NCBI GenBank assembly: GCA_001797415.1
Contig: MGPL01000007.1
Coordinates: 12,050 to 17,172, forward strand
DNA length: 5,123 bases
Reading direction: 5' to 3'
Origin: Deltaproteobacteria bacterium GWA2_55_10
GTDB lineage: Bacteria > Desulfobacterota > GWC2-55-46
The notes beneath the pieces were generated by a model. It made no database searches. It saw only the letters and a program-made list of their open reading frames with translations, and was not told the DNA's origin. Within the stretch, counting starts at the first letter, position 1, and every line of letters begins with the position of its first letter. Made by a program: the position numbers and the translations under genes. Below, piece by piece: positions 1 to 5,123 of the stretch.

Positions 1-537
1 CTCCTGGTCGCGCTCCCCCTTATCCCGTTTGTATTGCTCGCCATAAGGATCGACTCGCCGGGTCCGGTCCTCTTCAGGCAGTCAAGGGTCGGCCAGAAGG
101 GCAAGGAGTTCGCCCTCTATAAGTTCAGGACCATGCGCGACGGCGCGGAGGATGCCACGGGGGCTGTCTGGTCGCAGGAGAACGACCCGAGGGTGACGCG
201 CATAGGCAGGATACTCCGCCAATCGAGGCTCGACGAGATACCGCAGCTCTATAACGTGCTCAAGGGCGACATGAGCCTGGTCGGGCCAAGGCCCGAGAGG
301 CCGGAATTCATCAGCGAGCTGAGGGAGGCGATCCCGTTCTACACCGAGCGCCACTTCGTCAAGCCGGGCATAACAGGCTGGGCGCAGATAAAGTATCCCT
401 ACGGCGCATCTGTCGAGGATTCGCTCGAGAAGCTCAGGTACGATCTTTTTTATATAAAACACCTATCGTTTTTCCTCGACCTCCTCATATTGGTCGAGAC
501 CGCGAAGGTGATGCTCTTCGGAAGGGGCGGGAGGTAA
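1..537 (+). CDS. XrtA/PEP-CTERM-type initiating sugar-phosphate transferase, 5'-truncated (C-terminal catalytic domain)
   Basis: The reading frame is open from base 1, so the true start lies upstream; 178 residues remain. They match the catalytic domain of polyprenyl-phosphate hexose-1-phosphate transferases (PF02397; WcaJ/CpsE/PglC group), which move a sugar phosphate from a nucleotide sugar to undecaprenyl phosphate at the inner membrane. Seen here: a proline-broken hydrophobic segment at fragment residues 1-15 (the re-entrant membrane helix of the family), PGPVLFRQSRVG (20-31), KFRTM, the catalytic Asp-Glu pair D78-E79 in LDEIPQL, the phosphate-binding-type GPRPE (95-99), and PGITGWAQIKYPYG. 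The ending GRGGR resembles the GRGAR-like end of TIGR03013 (PEP-CTERM-associated) members, which are usually about 450 residues; the missing part would hold the N-terminal membrane helices and a nucleotide-binding-like domain. A TTG at 34 could be taken as a start but would cut the membrane helix, so it is rejected. The sugar specificity cannot be read. The family is certain; the XrtA subfamily is supported mainly by the neighbours. Confidence 0.93.
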   Translation, partial: LLVALPLIPFVLLAIRIDSPGPVLFRQSRVGQKGKEFALYKFRTMRDGAEDATGAVWSQENDPRVTRIGRILRQSRLDEIPQLYNVLKGDMSLVGPRPERPEFISELREAIPFYTERHFVKPGITGWAQIKYPYGASVEDSLEKLRYDLFYIKHLSFFLDLLILVETAKVMLFGRGGR

Positions 538-539
538 GG
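529..539 (+). promoter_or_regulatory. Ribosome binding region for the export protein gene (start ambiguous)
   Basis: GGGAGG at 529-534 lies inside the last codons of the transferase gene, 4 bases before GTG 539. AAGG at 536-539 lies 8 bases before ATG 548. The first is the stronger match but sits close to its start; the second has better spacing and serves an ATG. Both starts leave a working signal peptide, so the choice changes only three N-terminal residues. Confidence 0.45.
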
Positions 540-1354
540 TGAGGCGCATGAGAAAGGCAATAGTGGCATTTTTAGCGTTTGCGTTGAGTCTGGTCCCATT
601 CGCCGCCTCAGGCGCGGATTACATGATAGGCGACGGCGATACGCTCACGATATCCGTATGGGGCGTTAAGGAATTGAGCGTCCCTGCAAAGGTGAGGCCC
701 GACGGCAAGATTACCATTCCGGCAGTGGGGGACGTCGTTGCCACGGGGCTCACGCCGGTCCAGCTCCAGGAGGTACTGACGGAGAGGCTCAAGACGATAG
801 TCAAGAACCCGACCGTTAACGTCATAGTCGAAGGGATAAACAACAGCAAGGTCTACATATTCGGCGGAGGGATAAAGCCGGGTGTCCTTGACCTCACGAA
901 GAGGACGACCCTTCTGCAGCTCCTCTGCCAGATAGGCGAGTCAAAGGGCGCAGACCTCAAGAAGGCGTATCTCCTTCGGAACGGAGAGAAGGTAAAACAG
1001 GACTTCCACAACCTGTTCGTCAAGGGAAATACCGCGGAGGACATCGTCATCGAGCCCAACGATATCGTCTACATGCCTGCGCTCCTTGAGAAGAACATTT
1101 ACGTAGTGGGCGCGGTTAACGCTCCGAAGTTCATCGAGTACAGGGAGGGCATAACTGTAATGGAAGCCGTACTCGAGGCCGGCGGCTTCACCAAGTTCGC
1201 CAGCCAGAACGGCGTGACGGTCTTCAGGAAAGACGGTGAAAAGAGGTCATCGCTGCTCGCCAGGATGGAGGACCTGACCAGGAAGGGCGACCTCAGCCAG
1301 AATATATTGCTCAAGCCCGGTGATTACGTCGTAGTCAAGGAAGGACTGTTCTGA
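539..1354 (+). CDS. XrtA/PEP-CTERM-type polysaccharide export protein (OPX/Wza family, SLBB domains)
   Basis: This 271-residue secreted protein (268 if ATG 548 is the start) belongs to the outer-membrane polysaccharide export family and most resembles the PEP-CTERM-associated group (TIGR03027). Residues 1-26 form a signal peptide: basic MRRMRK, a hydrophobic core to about 21, and a signal peptidase I-like AASGA end. The Poly_export domain spans about 28-98 (IGDGDTLTISVWG, then VRPDGKITIPAVGDV). Two SLBB-like beta-grasp repeats follow at about 104-179 and 186-266, the second with the typical GAVNAPKF and the closing LKPGDYVVVKEGLF. There is no Cys near the signal cleavage site, so no lipidation is expected, unlike E. 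coli Wza. The protein ends directly after the second SLBB, without the helix that Wza uses to cross the outer membrane. It is therefore probably a periplasmic ring that needs another outer-membrane component. It starts 1 base after the transferase stop and overlaps the next gene. Confidence 0.93.
   Translation: MRRMRKAIVAFLAFALSLVPFAASGADYMIGDGDTLTISVWGVKELSVPAKVRPDGKITIPAVGDVVATGLTPVQLQEVLTERLKTIVKNPTVNVIVEGINNSKVYIFGGGIKPGVLDLTKRTTLLQLLCQIGESKGADLKKAYLLRNGEKVKQDFHNLFVKGNTAEDIVIEPNDIVYMPALLEKNIYVVGAVNAPKFIEYREGITVMEAVLEAGGFTKFASQNGVTVFRKDGEKRSSLLARMEDLTRKGDLSQNILLKPGDYVVVKEGLF
1337..1345 (+). promoter_or_regulatory. Strong Shine-Dalgarno for the chain-length determinant gene
   Basis: AAGGAAGGA lies within the last codons of the export gene, 8 bases before ATG 1354. 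It supports that ATG rather than the in-frame ATG at 1378, whose GGAG (1374-1377) touches the start codon with no spacer. The stop and start overlap as TGATG (1352-1356), a classic arrangement for translational coupling. Confidence 0.8.
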
Positions 1355-2922
1355 TGCCGCACACGGAAAACCAGGAGATGGACCCGAAGAAGTACCTGAG
1401 CCTCGTTTACAGGATGCGCCATCTGTTTATCGCGGTAGTGCTCGCTGTCATGACCGGGGCGGTCGTGTACGGGTATTGGCTCCCGAAGGTGTACCAGGCC
1501 GACACTACCGTTTTTATCGAGCGCAACGTCATAAACGAGCTCATAAAGGACATTGCCGTCACGCCTTCGATGCAGGACAGGCTCAAGGTCCTCTCGTACG
1601 CCATGTCCAGCAGGAACATCCTTACCAAGGTCGTCAACACCATGGGGATGGATCTCAAGAACGACGCGGGGCTGGAAAGGATCATAGGCGAGCTGCAGGC
1701 CAACACGAAGATATCCATGAAGGACATGGACCTCTTCGTCGTCTCCTTCAAGCACAAGGACCCCCGGTTTGCGAGCGAATACGTGAACACCCTGGTGCGG
1801 CTGTACGTGGAGGAAAACATGTCCGCCAAGAGGGAAGAGGCCTACGGCGCCAACAGGTTCCTCTCCGAGCAGATAAAGTTCTTCAAGGAGAAGCTTGACG
1901 CAATAGAGCAGCAGGTCATCCAGTTCAGGAAGGAAAAGGGCGTATTCGTCTCCGTTAGCGAGTTCGCCCTGGTGGAAGATATAAAGAAGGCGCAGGACGA
2001 GCTCGAGGCGATAAAGATAGCCAGGAGAGAGACAGAGGCCAGGGGCGCCATCCTGAAAAAGCAACTCTCCCAGGAAAAACCCTACACCGTCGCGGTCTAC
2101 AGCAGGAACTCCCTGAGCGACAGGAAGGCCATCCTGAAAAAGAGGCTCCATGAGCTCCAGCTCACTTATACCAAGGATTACCCCGAGGTCATAAAGGTCC
2201 AGACCGAACTGGAAAGCGTAAGCCAGCTCCTGAAGAACCAGGGCGCGTCCAGCGCCGACGGGCCTGAAGACGCGGATACGGAGATGTCTTCGATAAACCC
2301 GCTCCATCAGCAGCTCAAGGAGGAGTCCACCAAGTCCGAGCGCGAGCTTGCGGCGCTCTCGGCCAAGGAGGAGCACCTCCGGAGGCTCGTCGCCTCAAAG
2401 CAGTCTTATTTGAGGAACATACCCGAGGAGAAGACGAAGCTCTCGGAGCTCGAGATGGAGAGGAACACATATAAGAGGATCTACGAGGAGCTTGTCGGCA
2501 AGCTCGGCCAGTCTGAGGTATCGAAGCAGATGGAGGTGCAGGACAAGGCCGCGACCTTCAGGGTCGTTGACCCGGCCATAACCGCCACGAAGGCCGTGAG
2601 CCCGAACAGGCTCGCAATAATGCTGGGTGGAATATTGGCCGGCATCGCAACGGGTCTTGTGCTGGTCATAGGGCTCGATTACATCAACCATACCGTAAAA
2701 GAGCTTGAGACCGTAAGGTCGCTCGGAGTGGCGGTCCTCGCGGTCATTCCACGCATGCAGGATAACGAAGAGATCAGGCGCATGAAGAAACTCGACCTCA
2801 TCACATATTCCGCGGCAGGCGCTTACCTTGTCCTGTTCGCGATTATCGTGCTCATGGAGGCGGCAGGCGTCGACTACATCGACAGGGTGATAACCGCCGC
2901 AGGGCGGCTATGGCTGGCATAG
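1354..2922 (+). CDS. XrtA/PEP-CTERM-type polysaccharide chain-length determinant (Wzz/GNVR co-polymerase)
   Basis: This 522-residue inner-membrane protein should set EPS chain length and link the polymerase to the export ring and kinase. Order of parts: a short cytoplasmic N-terminus; TM1 at about 24-43; a Wzz-type periplasmic base (about 44-165); long charged coiled-coil segments (about 165-295 and 310-380) split by an acidic, flexible insert at 297-312 (GASSADGPEDADTEMS); a GNVR-like region (about 350-400, with YKRIYEELVGKLGQSEVSKQ at 373-392); the membrane-proximal motif VVDPAITATKAVSPNR (404-419); and TM2 (about 420-442). Beyond this the protein continues, with a cytoplasmic loop holding SLGVAVLAVIP (456-466), a third hydrophobic segment (about 484-501) and a 21-residue tail. 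Length and C-terminal extension fit TIGR03007 (PEP-CTERM-locus chain-length proteins, about 500 residues). No kinase domain is fused; the kinase is the next gene. The start is fixed by the strong SD at 1337-1345. Confidence 0.93.
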   Translation: MPHTENQEMDPKKYLSLVYRMRHLFIAVVLAVMTGAVVYGYWLPKVYQADTTVFIERNVINELIKDIAVTPSMQDRLKVLSYAMSSRNILTKVVNTMGMDLKNDAGLERIIGELQANTKISMKDMDLFVVSFKHKDPRFASEYVNTLVRLYVEENMSAKREEAYGANRFLSEQIKFFKEKLDAIEQQVIQFRKEKGVFVSVSEFALVEDIKKAQDELEAIKIARRETEARGAILKKQLSQEKPYTVAVYSRNSLSDRKAILKKRLHELQLTYTKDYPEVIKVQTELESVSQLLKNQGASSADGPEDADTEMSSINPLHQQLKEESTKSERELAALSAKEEHLRRLVASKQSYLRNIPEEKTKLSELEMERNTYKRIYEELVGKLGQSEVSKQMEVQDKAATFRVVDPAITATKAVSPNRLAIMLGGILAGIATGLVLVIGLDYINHTVKELETVRSLGVAVLAVIPRMQDNEEIRRMKKLDLITYSAAGAYLVLFAIIVLMEAAGVDYIDRVITAAGRLWLA

Positions 2923-2926
2923 GGGG
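2921..2926 (+). promoter_or_regulatory. Shine-Dalgarno for the tyrosine autokinase gene
   Basis: AGGGGG overlaps the TAG stop of the chain-length gene and lies 6 bases before ATG 2933. It supports this start, which gives the N-terminal MSRIEEAIEKAL typical of the kinase family. Confidence 0.7.
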
Positions 2927-2932
2927 CATCAT

Positions 2933-3742
2933 ATGAGCAGGATAGAAGAAGCGATCGAAAAGGCGCTCAGGATGCGCGAGAGCGGCGCTGCCGTAAAGGA
3001 GAGAGCGCCCCTGGACCCGAAGCATTCGCCCGTGGTCCCGGAGTATGATGACAGCAACACCCTGGAGATACAGTGTGATAACCCGTACATAGTGTCTCTC
3101 AATCAGCCCAATACGCCCGTGGCCGAGGAGTACAGGAAACTCAAATCGGCGGTCGTGGGCCTCACCAGCAGGGACTCTTTTCTGAACACGATCATGGTGA
3201 CAAGCACCATAAGCGGCGAGGGCAAGAGCATAACCGCGCTGAACCTGGCTATAACCCTCTCGAAGGACTACGATTACACGGTCCTGCTCGTGGATACCGA
3301 CCTGCGCAAGCCCACGCTGCACAAGTACCTGAACCTCGAGCCGCGCGCCGGCATCTCGGAGTGCCTGATGGAGGAGAGGGACCTGCAGGACGTGCTCGTT
3401 AAGACCAACATCGGCAAATTGTCCTTCCTGCCCGCGGGCAGGCGGGTGGACAACCCGGTAGAGCTCCTCTCATCGCAGAGGATGAAGGATTTTCTCGCCG
3501 GGATAAAGGAAAGATACCCCGACAGGTATATCATAATCGACACGCCGCCCATACTCCCGTTCGCGGAGACCAGGGCCATGAGCGCCCTTGTCGACGGCGT
3601 GATATTCGTGATAAAGGAGAGGGCCGCCGCCCTCAAGGAAGTGCAGGAGGCGCTCGGTCTTTTCAACGGCAACATGCTCGGCGTGGTGTACAACGGGGTC
3701 AGCCCGGAGCAGCTGAAATCAAACCATTATTACGGGTACTGA
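2933..3742 (+). CDS. XrtA-associated BY-type tyrosine autokinase
   Basis: This 269-residue cytoplasmic P-loop ATPase of the bacterial tyrosine kinase family (CpsD/CapB/Wzc kinase domain) is closest in layout to TIGR03018. An amphipathic N-terminal helix (MSRIEEAIEKAL) and a variable charged linker (about 18-60) precede the kinase core. Seen motifs: EEYRKLK (65-71, the ring-contact EX2RX2R motif with Lys in the last place), Walker A TSTISGEGKS (90-99, with K98 and S99), Walker A' LLVDTDLRKP (118-127, D121 and D123), and Walker B YIIIDTPPI (199-207, D203). The C-terminus, NHYYGY, carries three tyrosines (266, 267, 269) that are the likely autophosphorylation cluster. In this family, phosphorylation of the tail disassembles the kinase ring and so cycles the co-polymerase. 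It lies 10 bases after the chain-length gene, its expected activator, in a two-protein arrangement like CapA/CapB. ParA/MinD-like ATPases share the fold, but the Walker A' signature and Tyr tail favour a BY-kinase. Confidence 0.94.
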   Translation: MSRIEEAIEKALRMRESGAAVKERAPLDPKHSPVVPEYDDSNTLEIQCDNPYIVSLNQPNTPVAEEYRKLKSAVVGLTSRDSFLNTIMVTSTISGEGKSITALNLAITLSKDYDYTVLLVDTDLRKPTLHKYLNLEPRAGISECLMEERDLQDVLVKTNIGKLSFLPAGRRVDNPVELLSSQRMKDFLAGIKERYPDRYIIIDTPPILPFAETRAMSALVDGVIFVIKERAAALKEVQEALGLFNGNMLGVVYNGVSPEQLKSNHYYGY

Positions 3743-3743
3743 G

Positions 3744-4907
3744 ATGGTAATGGCAGGCGAATACGAGAAATTCTTCAATCTTAAAGCCAAGCCCTTTGAG
3801 CTTGTCCCGAACCCGGAGTTCCTGTATCTCAGCAAGACGCACCGCAAGGCCATGACCTACCTTGAGTACGGGATAACGGAGAGAGCGGGTTTCATATTGC
3901 TTACAGGCGAAGTCGGCTCAGGAAAGACGACCCTCATAAGGGACCTCATCCGCAAGCTCGACAGCACGGTCGTGCTCTCGAAGGTATTCAATACGAGGGT
4001 GAACTCGGACCAGCTTATCGCGATGATAAACGACGATTTTGGCCTCCCGGTCGCGGGCAAGGACAAGACCGCCCTCATAAAGGACCTGTACGATTTCCTG
4101 ATCGAGATGTACGCAAAGGGAAGGCACCCGGTCCTGGTCATCGACGAGGCGCAGAACCTTGACAGGGAGCTGCTCGAAGAGGTAAGGATGCTCTCGAACC
4201 TGGAGACCGACAGCTCCAAGCTCCTGCAGATAATCCTCGTCGGCCAGCCGGAGCTCAAGCGCATGCTGGCGCAGCCGGAGCTGAGGCAGTTCAGGCAGAG
4301 GATCAACATAAGCTGCCATCTTTACAACCTGATGAAGGAAGAGGTCGAGGGCTACATCAGGCACAGGCTCGAGATAGCCGGGAACAGGGACGCGGTCAAG
4401 TTCGAGAGCGGGGCGATCGATATCATCCACCGGCACAGCAGGGGCGTGCCGAGGCTCATAAACATCATCTGCGACTTTATCCTGCTTACGGCCTTCTTCG
4501 AGAAGACCAGGACTATAACCGGGGACGCGGCCAGTGAGGTCATAGGCGAGCTGGACTTCGAGAACCGCTACTGGGACACTCACAGTGAAGAGCGCGGGAA
4601 AGACGCGGAGCCTGCGGCAGGCGCCGGGGACCTCGAAGAGCTGAGGAAGTGCATCAAAGACCTGGCCGCGCGGCTCGATTCAATTGAAAAGAGGCCGCCT
4701 GTGGCCGACCTCTCCGCCCACAGGGAGATAGTAAGGCGTCTTACCATCCTGGAACGAGTGCTCCAGGGCCATTTTGAGCAGAACCATTCCGTAAAAGAGA
4801 AGACCGACGACAGGCCGGAGCCTTATGACATACCGGTGAAGTATTCCAGCAAGGTGGAGCGCAGCAGCCCTCCCAGGAGGAATATCTTCCGGCGGATCTT
4901 CAGCTGA
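3744..4907 (+). CDS. XrtA/PEP-CTERM-associated AAA ATPase (ExeA/GspA-like) with coiled-coil tail
   Basis: This 387-residue ATPase has a core (about 7-278) matching TIGR03015 (XrtA-associated ATPase), related to the ExeA/GspA secretion ATPases. Seen: an N-terminal YEKFFNLKAKPFELVPNPEF (7-26) followed by LYLSKTHRKA, Walker A GEVGSGKT (55-62), Walker B VLVIDEAQNL (130-139, D134 and E135), LSNLETD (150-156), LVGQPEL (165-171), a probable arginine-finger region LRQFRQRI (180-187), and a sensor-2-like GVPR (234-237). The core ends at about FENRYWD (272-278). A tail of about 109 residues follows, with a clean heptad stretch at 296-317, a second helical stretch at about 326-346, and a basic, amphipathic end (RRNIFRRIFS). 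No signal peptide, membrane segment or peptidoglycan-binding domain is visible, so it is probably cytoplasmic. Its role in EPS export is unknown. The start may be ATG 3744 or ATG 3750; neither has a good SD, and translation is probably coupled to the kinase stop 1 base upstream. Confidence 0.92.
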   Translation: MVMAGEYEKFFNLKAKPFELVPNPEFLYLSKTHRKAMTYLEYGITERAGFILLTGEVGSGKTTLIRDLIRKLDSTVVLSKVFNTRVNSDQLIAMINDDFGLPVAGKDKTALIKDLYDFLIEMYAKGRHPVLVIDEAQNLDRELLEEVRMLSNLETDSSKLLQIILVGQPELKRMLAQPELRQFRQRINISCHLYNLMKEEVEGYIRHRLEIAGNRDAVKFESGAIDIIHRHSRGVPRLINIICDFILLTAFFEKTRTITGDAASEVIGELDFENRYWDTHSEERGKDAEPAAGAGDLEELRKCIKDLAARLDSIEKRPPVADLSAHREIVRRLTILERVLQGHFEQNHSVKEKTDDRPEPYDIPVKYSSKVERSSPPRRNIFRRIFS

Positions 4908-4918
4908 ACGCAGGGACC

Positions 4919-5123
4919 ATGATCCAGGGGAGCCTGAAAAAAATATGCCTCGCAGTCCTATTGCTTTCTCTCGCTAACGAGTCCGCGGCAGCCGAGAAGA
5001 CTTTAACGCCCTCTATCGCCCTCAGTGAAGAATACATAGACAATATCTTCGCGACAGAACGCAACAGGGAGGAAGACTACATCACCAGGGTCATCCCCGG
5101 GCTCTCCGGCCACTACAAGGCGG
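4919..5123 (+). CDS. Probable TIGR03016-like outer-membrane beta-barrel protein of the XrtA/PEP-CTERM EPS locus, 3'-truncated
   Basis: The frame from ATG 4919 is open to the window end, giving 68 codons plus one base. Residues 1-25 look like a signal peptide: MIQGSLKK, the hydrophobic core ICLAVLLLSLA, and a signal peptidase I site after SAAA (residue 25). The mature start, PSIALSEEYIDNIF (31-44) then EEDYITRVIPGLSGHYKA (51-68), has the pattern typical of outer-membrane beta-barrels of the TIGR03016 family: P-x-hydrophobic-x-hydrophobic, E-x-Y-x-DNIF, then D-hydrophobic-T-x-hydrophobic-x-PG. It lies 11 bases after the ATPase stop, with AGGG (4912-4915) as a rather close SD 3 bases before the ATG. 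Family context suggests an integral outer-membrane protein, possibly the EPS exit channel. The call rests on a short N-terminus and the locus, so the family is likely but not proven. Cys10 lies within the hydrophobic core and is not in a lipobox. Confidence 0.75.
   Translation, partial: MIQGSLKKICLAVLLLSLANESAAAEKTLTPSIALSEEYIDNIFATERNREEDYITRVIPGLSGHYKA

Noticed and set aside
34..537. TTG at 34 as the start of the sugar transferase
   Set aside because: The same frame is open back to base 1 and encodes the membrane-associated hydrophobic segment expected for this family, so the gene is truncated by the window rather than starting here.
1476..1898. 140-codon plus-strand frame inside the chain-length gene
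   Set aside because: It is an out-of-frame reading of the Wzz region, rich in Arg, His and Gly, as expected from shifted GC-rich codons.
1324..2376. 350-codon open frame on the minus strand
   Set aside because: It lies antisense to the well-supported chain-length gene. The frame stays open because the real gene avoids the codons that would read as stops on the other strand. The product is Leu/Val/His-rich with no recognisable domain.
2894..2908. GC-rich hairpin (GCCGC, loop AGG, GCGGC) just before the kinase gene
   Set aside because: The stem is only 5 base pairs with no T-run after it, and it lies in the last codons of the upstream gene. It is not a terminator, and a regulatory role cannot be supported.
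3918..4583. 221-codon open frame on the minus strand
   Set aside because: It is a shadow of the AAA ATPase core, whose Walker A, Walker B and sensor motifs are all on the plus strand. The antisense product has no recognisable motif.
538..4918. Search for promoters or terminators between genes
   Set aside because: Gaps are at most 11 bases and one pair of genes overlaps, leaving no room for independent transcription signals. No convincing -35/-10 pair or hairpin with a T-run was seen.
4937..4943. Run of seven A near the start of the barrel gene, a possible slippage site
   Set aside because: The frame through the run gives a good signal peptide and a family-like mature start, so no frameshift is needed. 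Lys-Lys-Ile in the n-region explains the run.

Overview
The window is a densely packed, single-strand (+) stretch of an exopolysaccharide (EPS) assembly and export operon of the exosortase A (XrtA)/PEP-CTERM-associated type. It holds four complete genes and two that run off the edges. No gap between genes exceeds 11 bases, and no promoter, terminator, RNA gene, mobile element or CRISPR array is visible. Genes abut, overlap by one base or are 1 to 11 bases apart, so they are almost certainly co-transcribed and probably translationally coupled.

Layout: (1) 1-537, the C-terminal catalytic half of a polyprenyl-phosphate sugar-phosphate transferase, which starts the repeat unit on the lipid carrier. 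(2) 539-1354, a secreted polysaccharide export protein with two SLBB-like domains. (3) 1354-2922, a Wzz/GNVR chain-length determinant (polysaccharide co-polymerase) with an extra C-terminal membrane segment. (4) 2933-3742, a separate BY-type tyrosine autokinase. (5) 3744-4907, an ExeA-like AAA ATPase of the XrtA-associated kind with a long coiled-coil and basic tail. (6) 4919-5123 and beyond, the N-terminus of a probable outer-membrane beta-barrel protein (TIGR03016-like), cut by the window end.

Together these describe a pathway from the inner-membrane lipid-linked sugar (gene 1), through polymer length control by a co-polymerase (3) and its cytoplasmic kinase (4), to export across periplasm and outer membrane (2 and probably 6). 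The AAA ATPase (5) has an unknown energy or assembly role. The family set is the one known from XrtA/PEP-CTERM loci, where an exosortase and its sorted surface proteins accompany EPS genes; the exosortase itself is not in this window. The system is therefore recognisable rather than new. The most interesting points are the export protein, which has no lipobox and no C-terminal outer-membrane helix beside a predicted beta-barrel; the undescribed ATPase tail; and the topology of the chain-length determinant.

Organism: a diderm (Gram-negative-type) bacterium, from the signal peptides, export protein and outer-membrane barrel. The DNA is GC-rich, with conspicuous use of AGG for Arg and ATA for Ile in all genes. 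That combination would fit deltaproteobacterial (Desulfobacterota-like) or Nitrospirota-like lineages better than the classic beta/gammaproteobacterial hosts of this locus, but this is a low-confidence inference.
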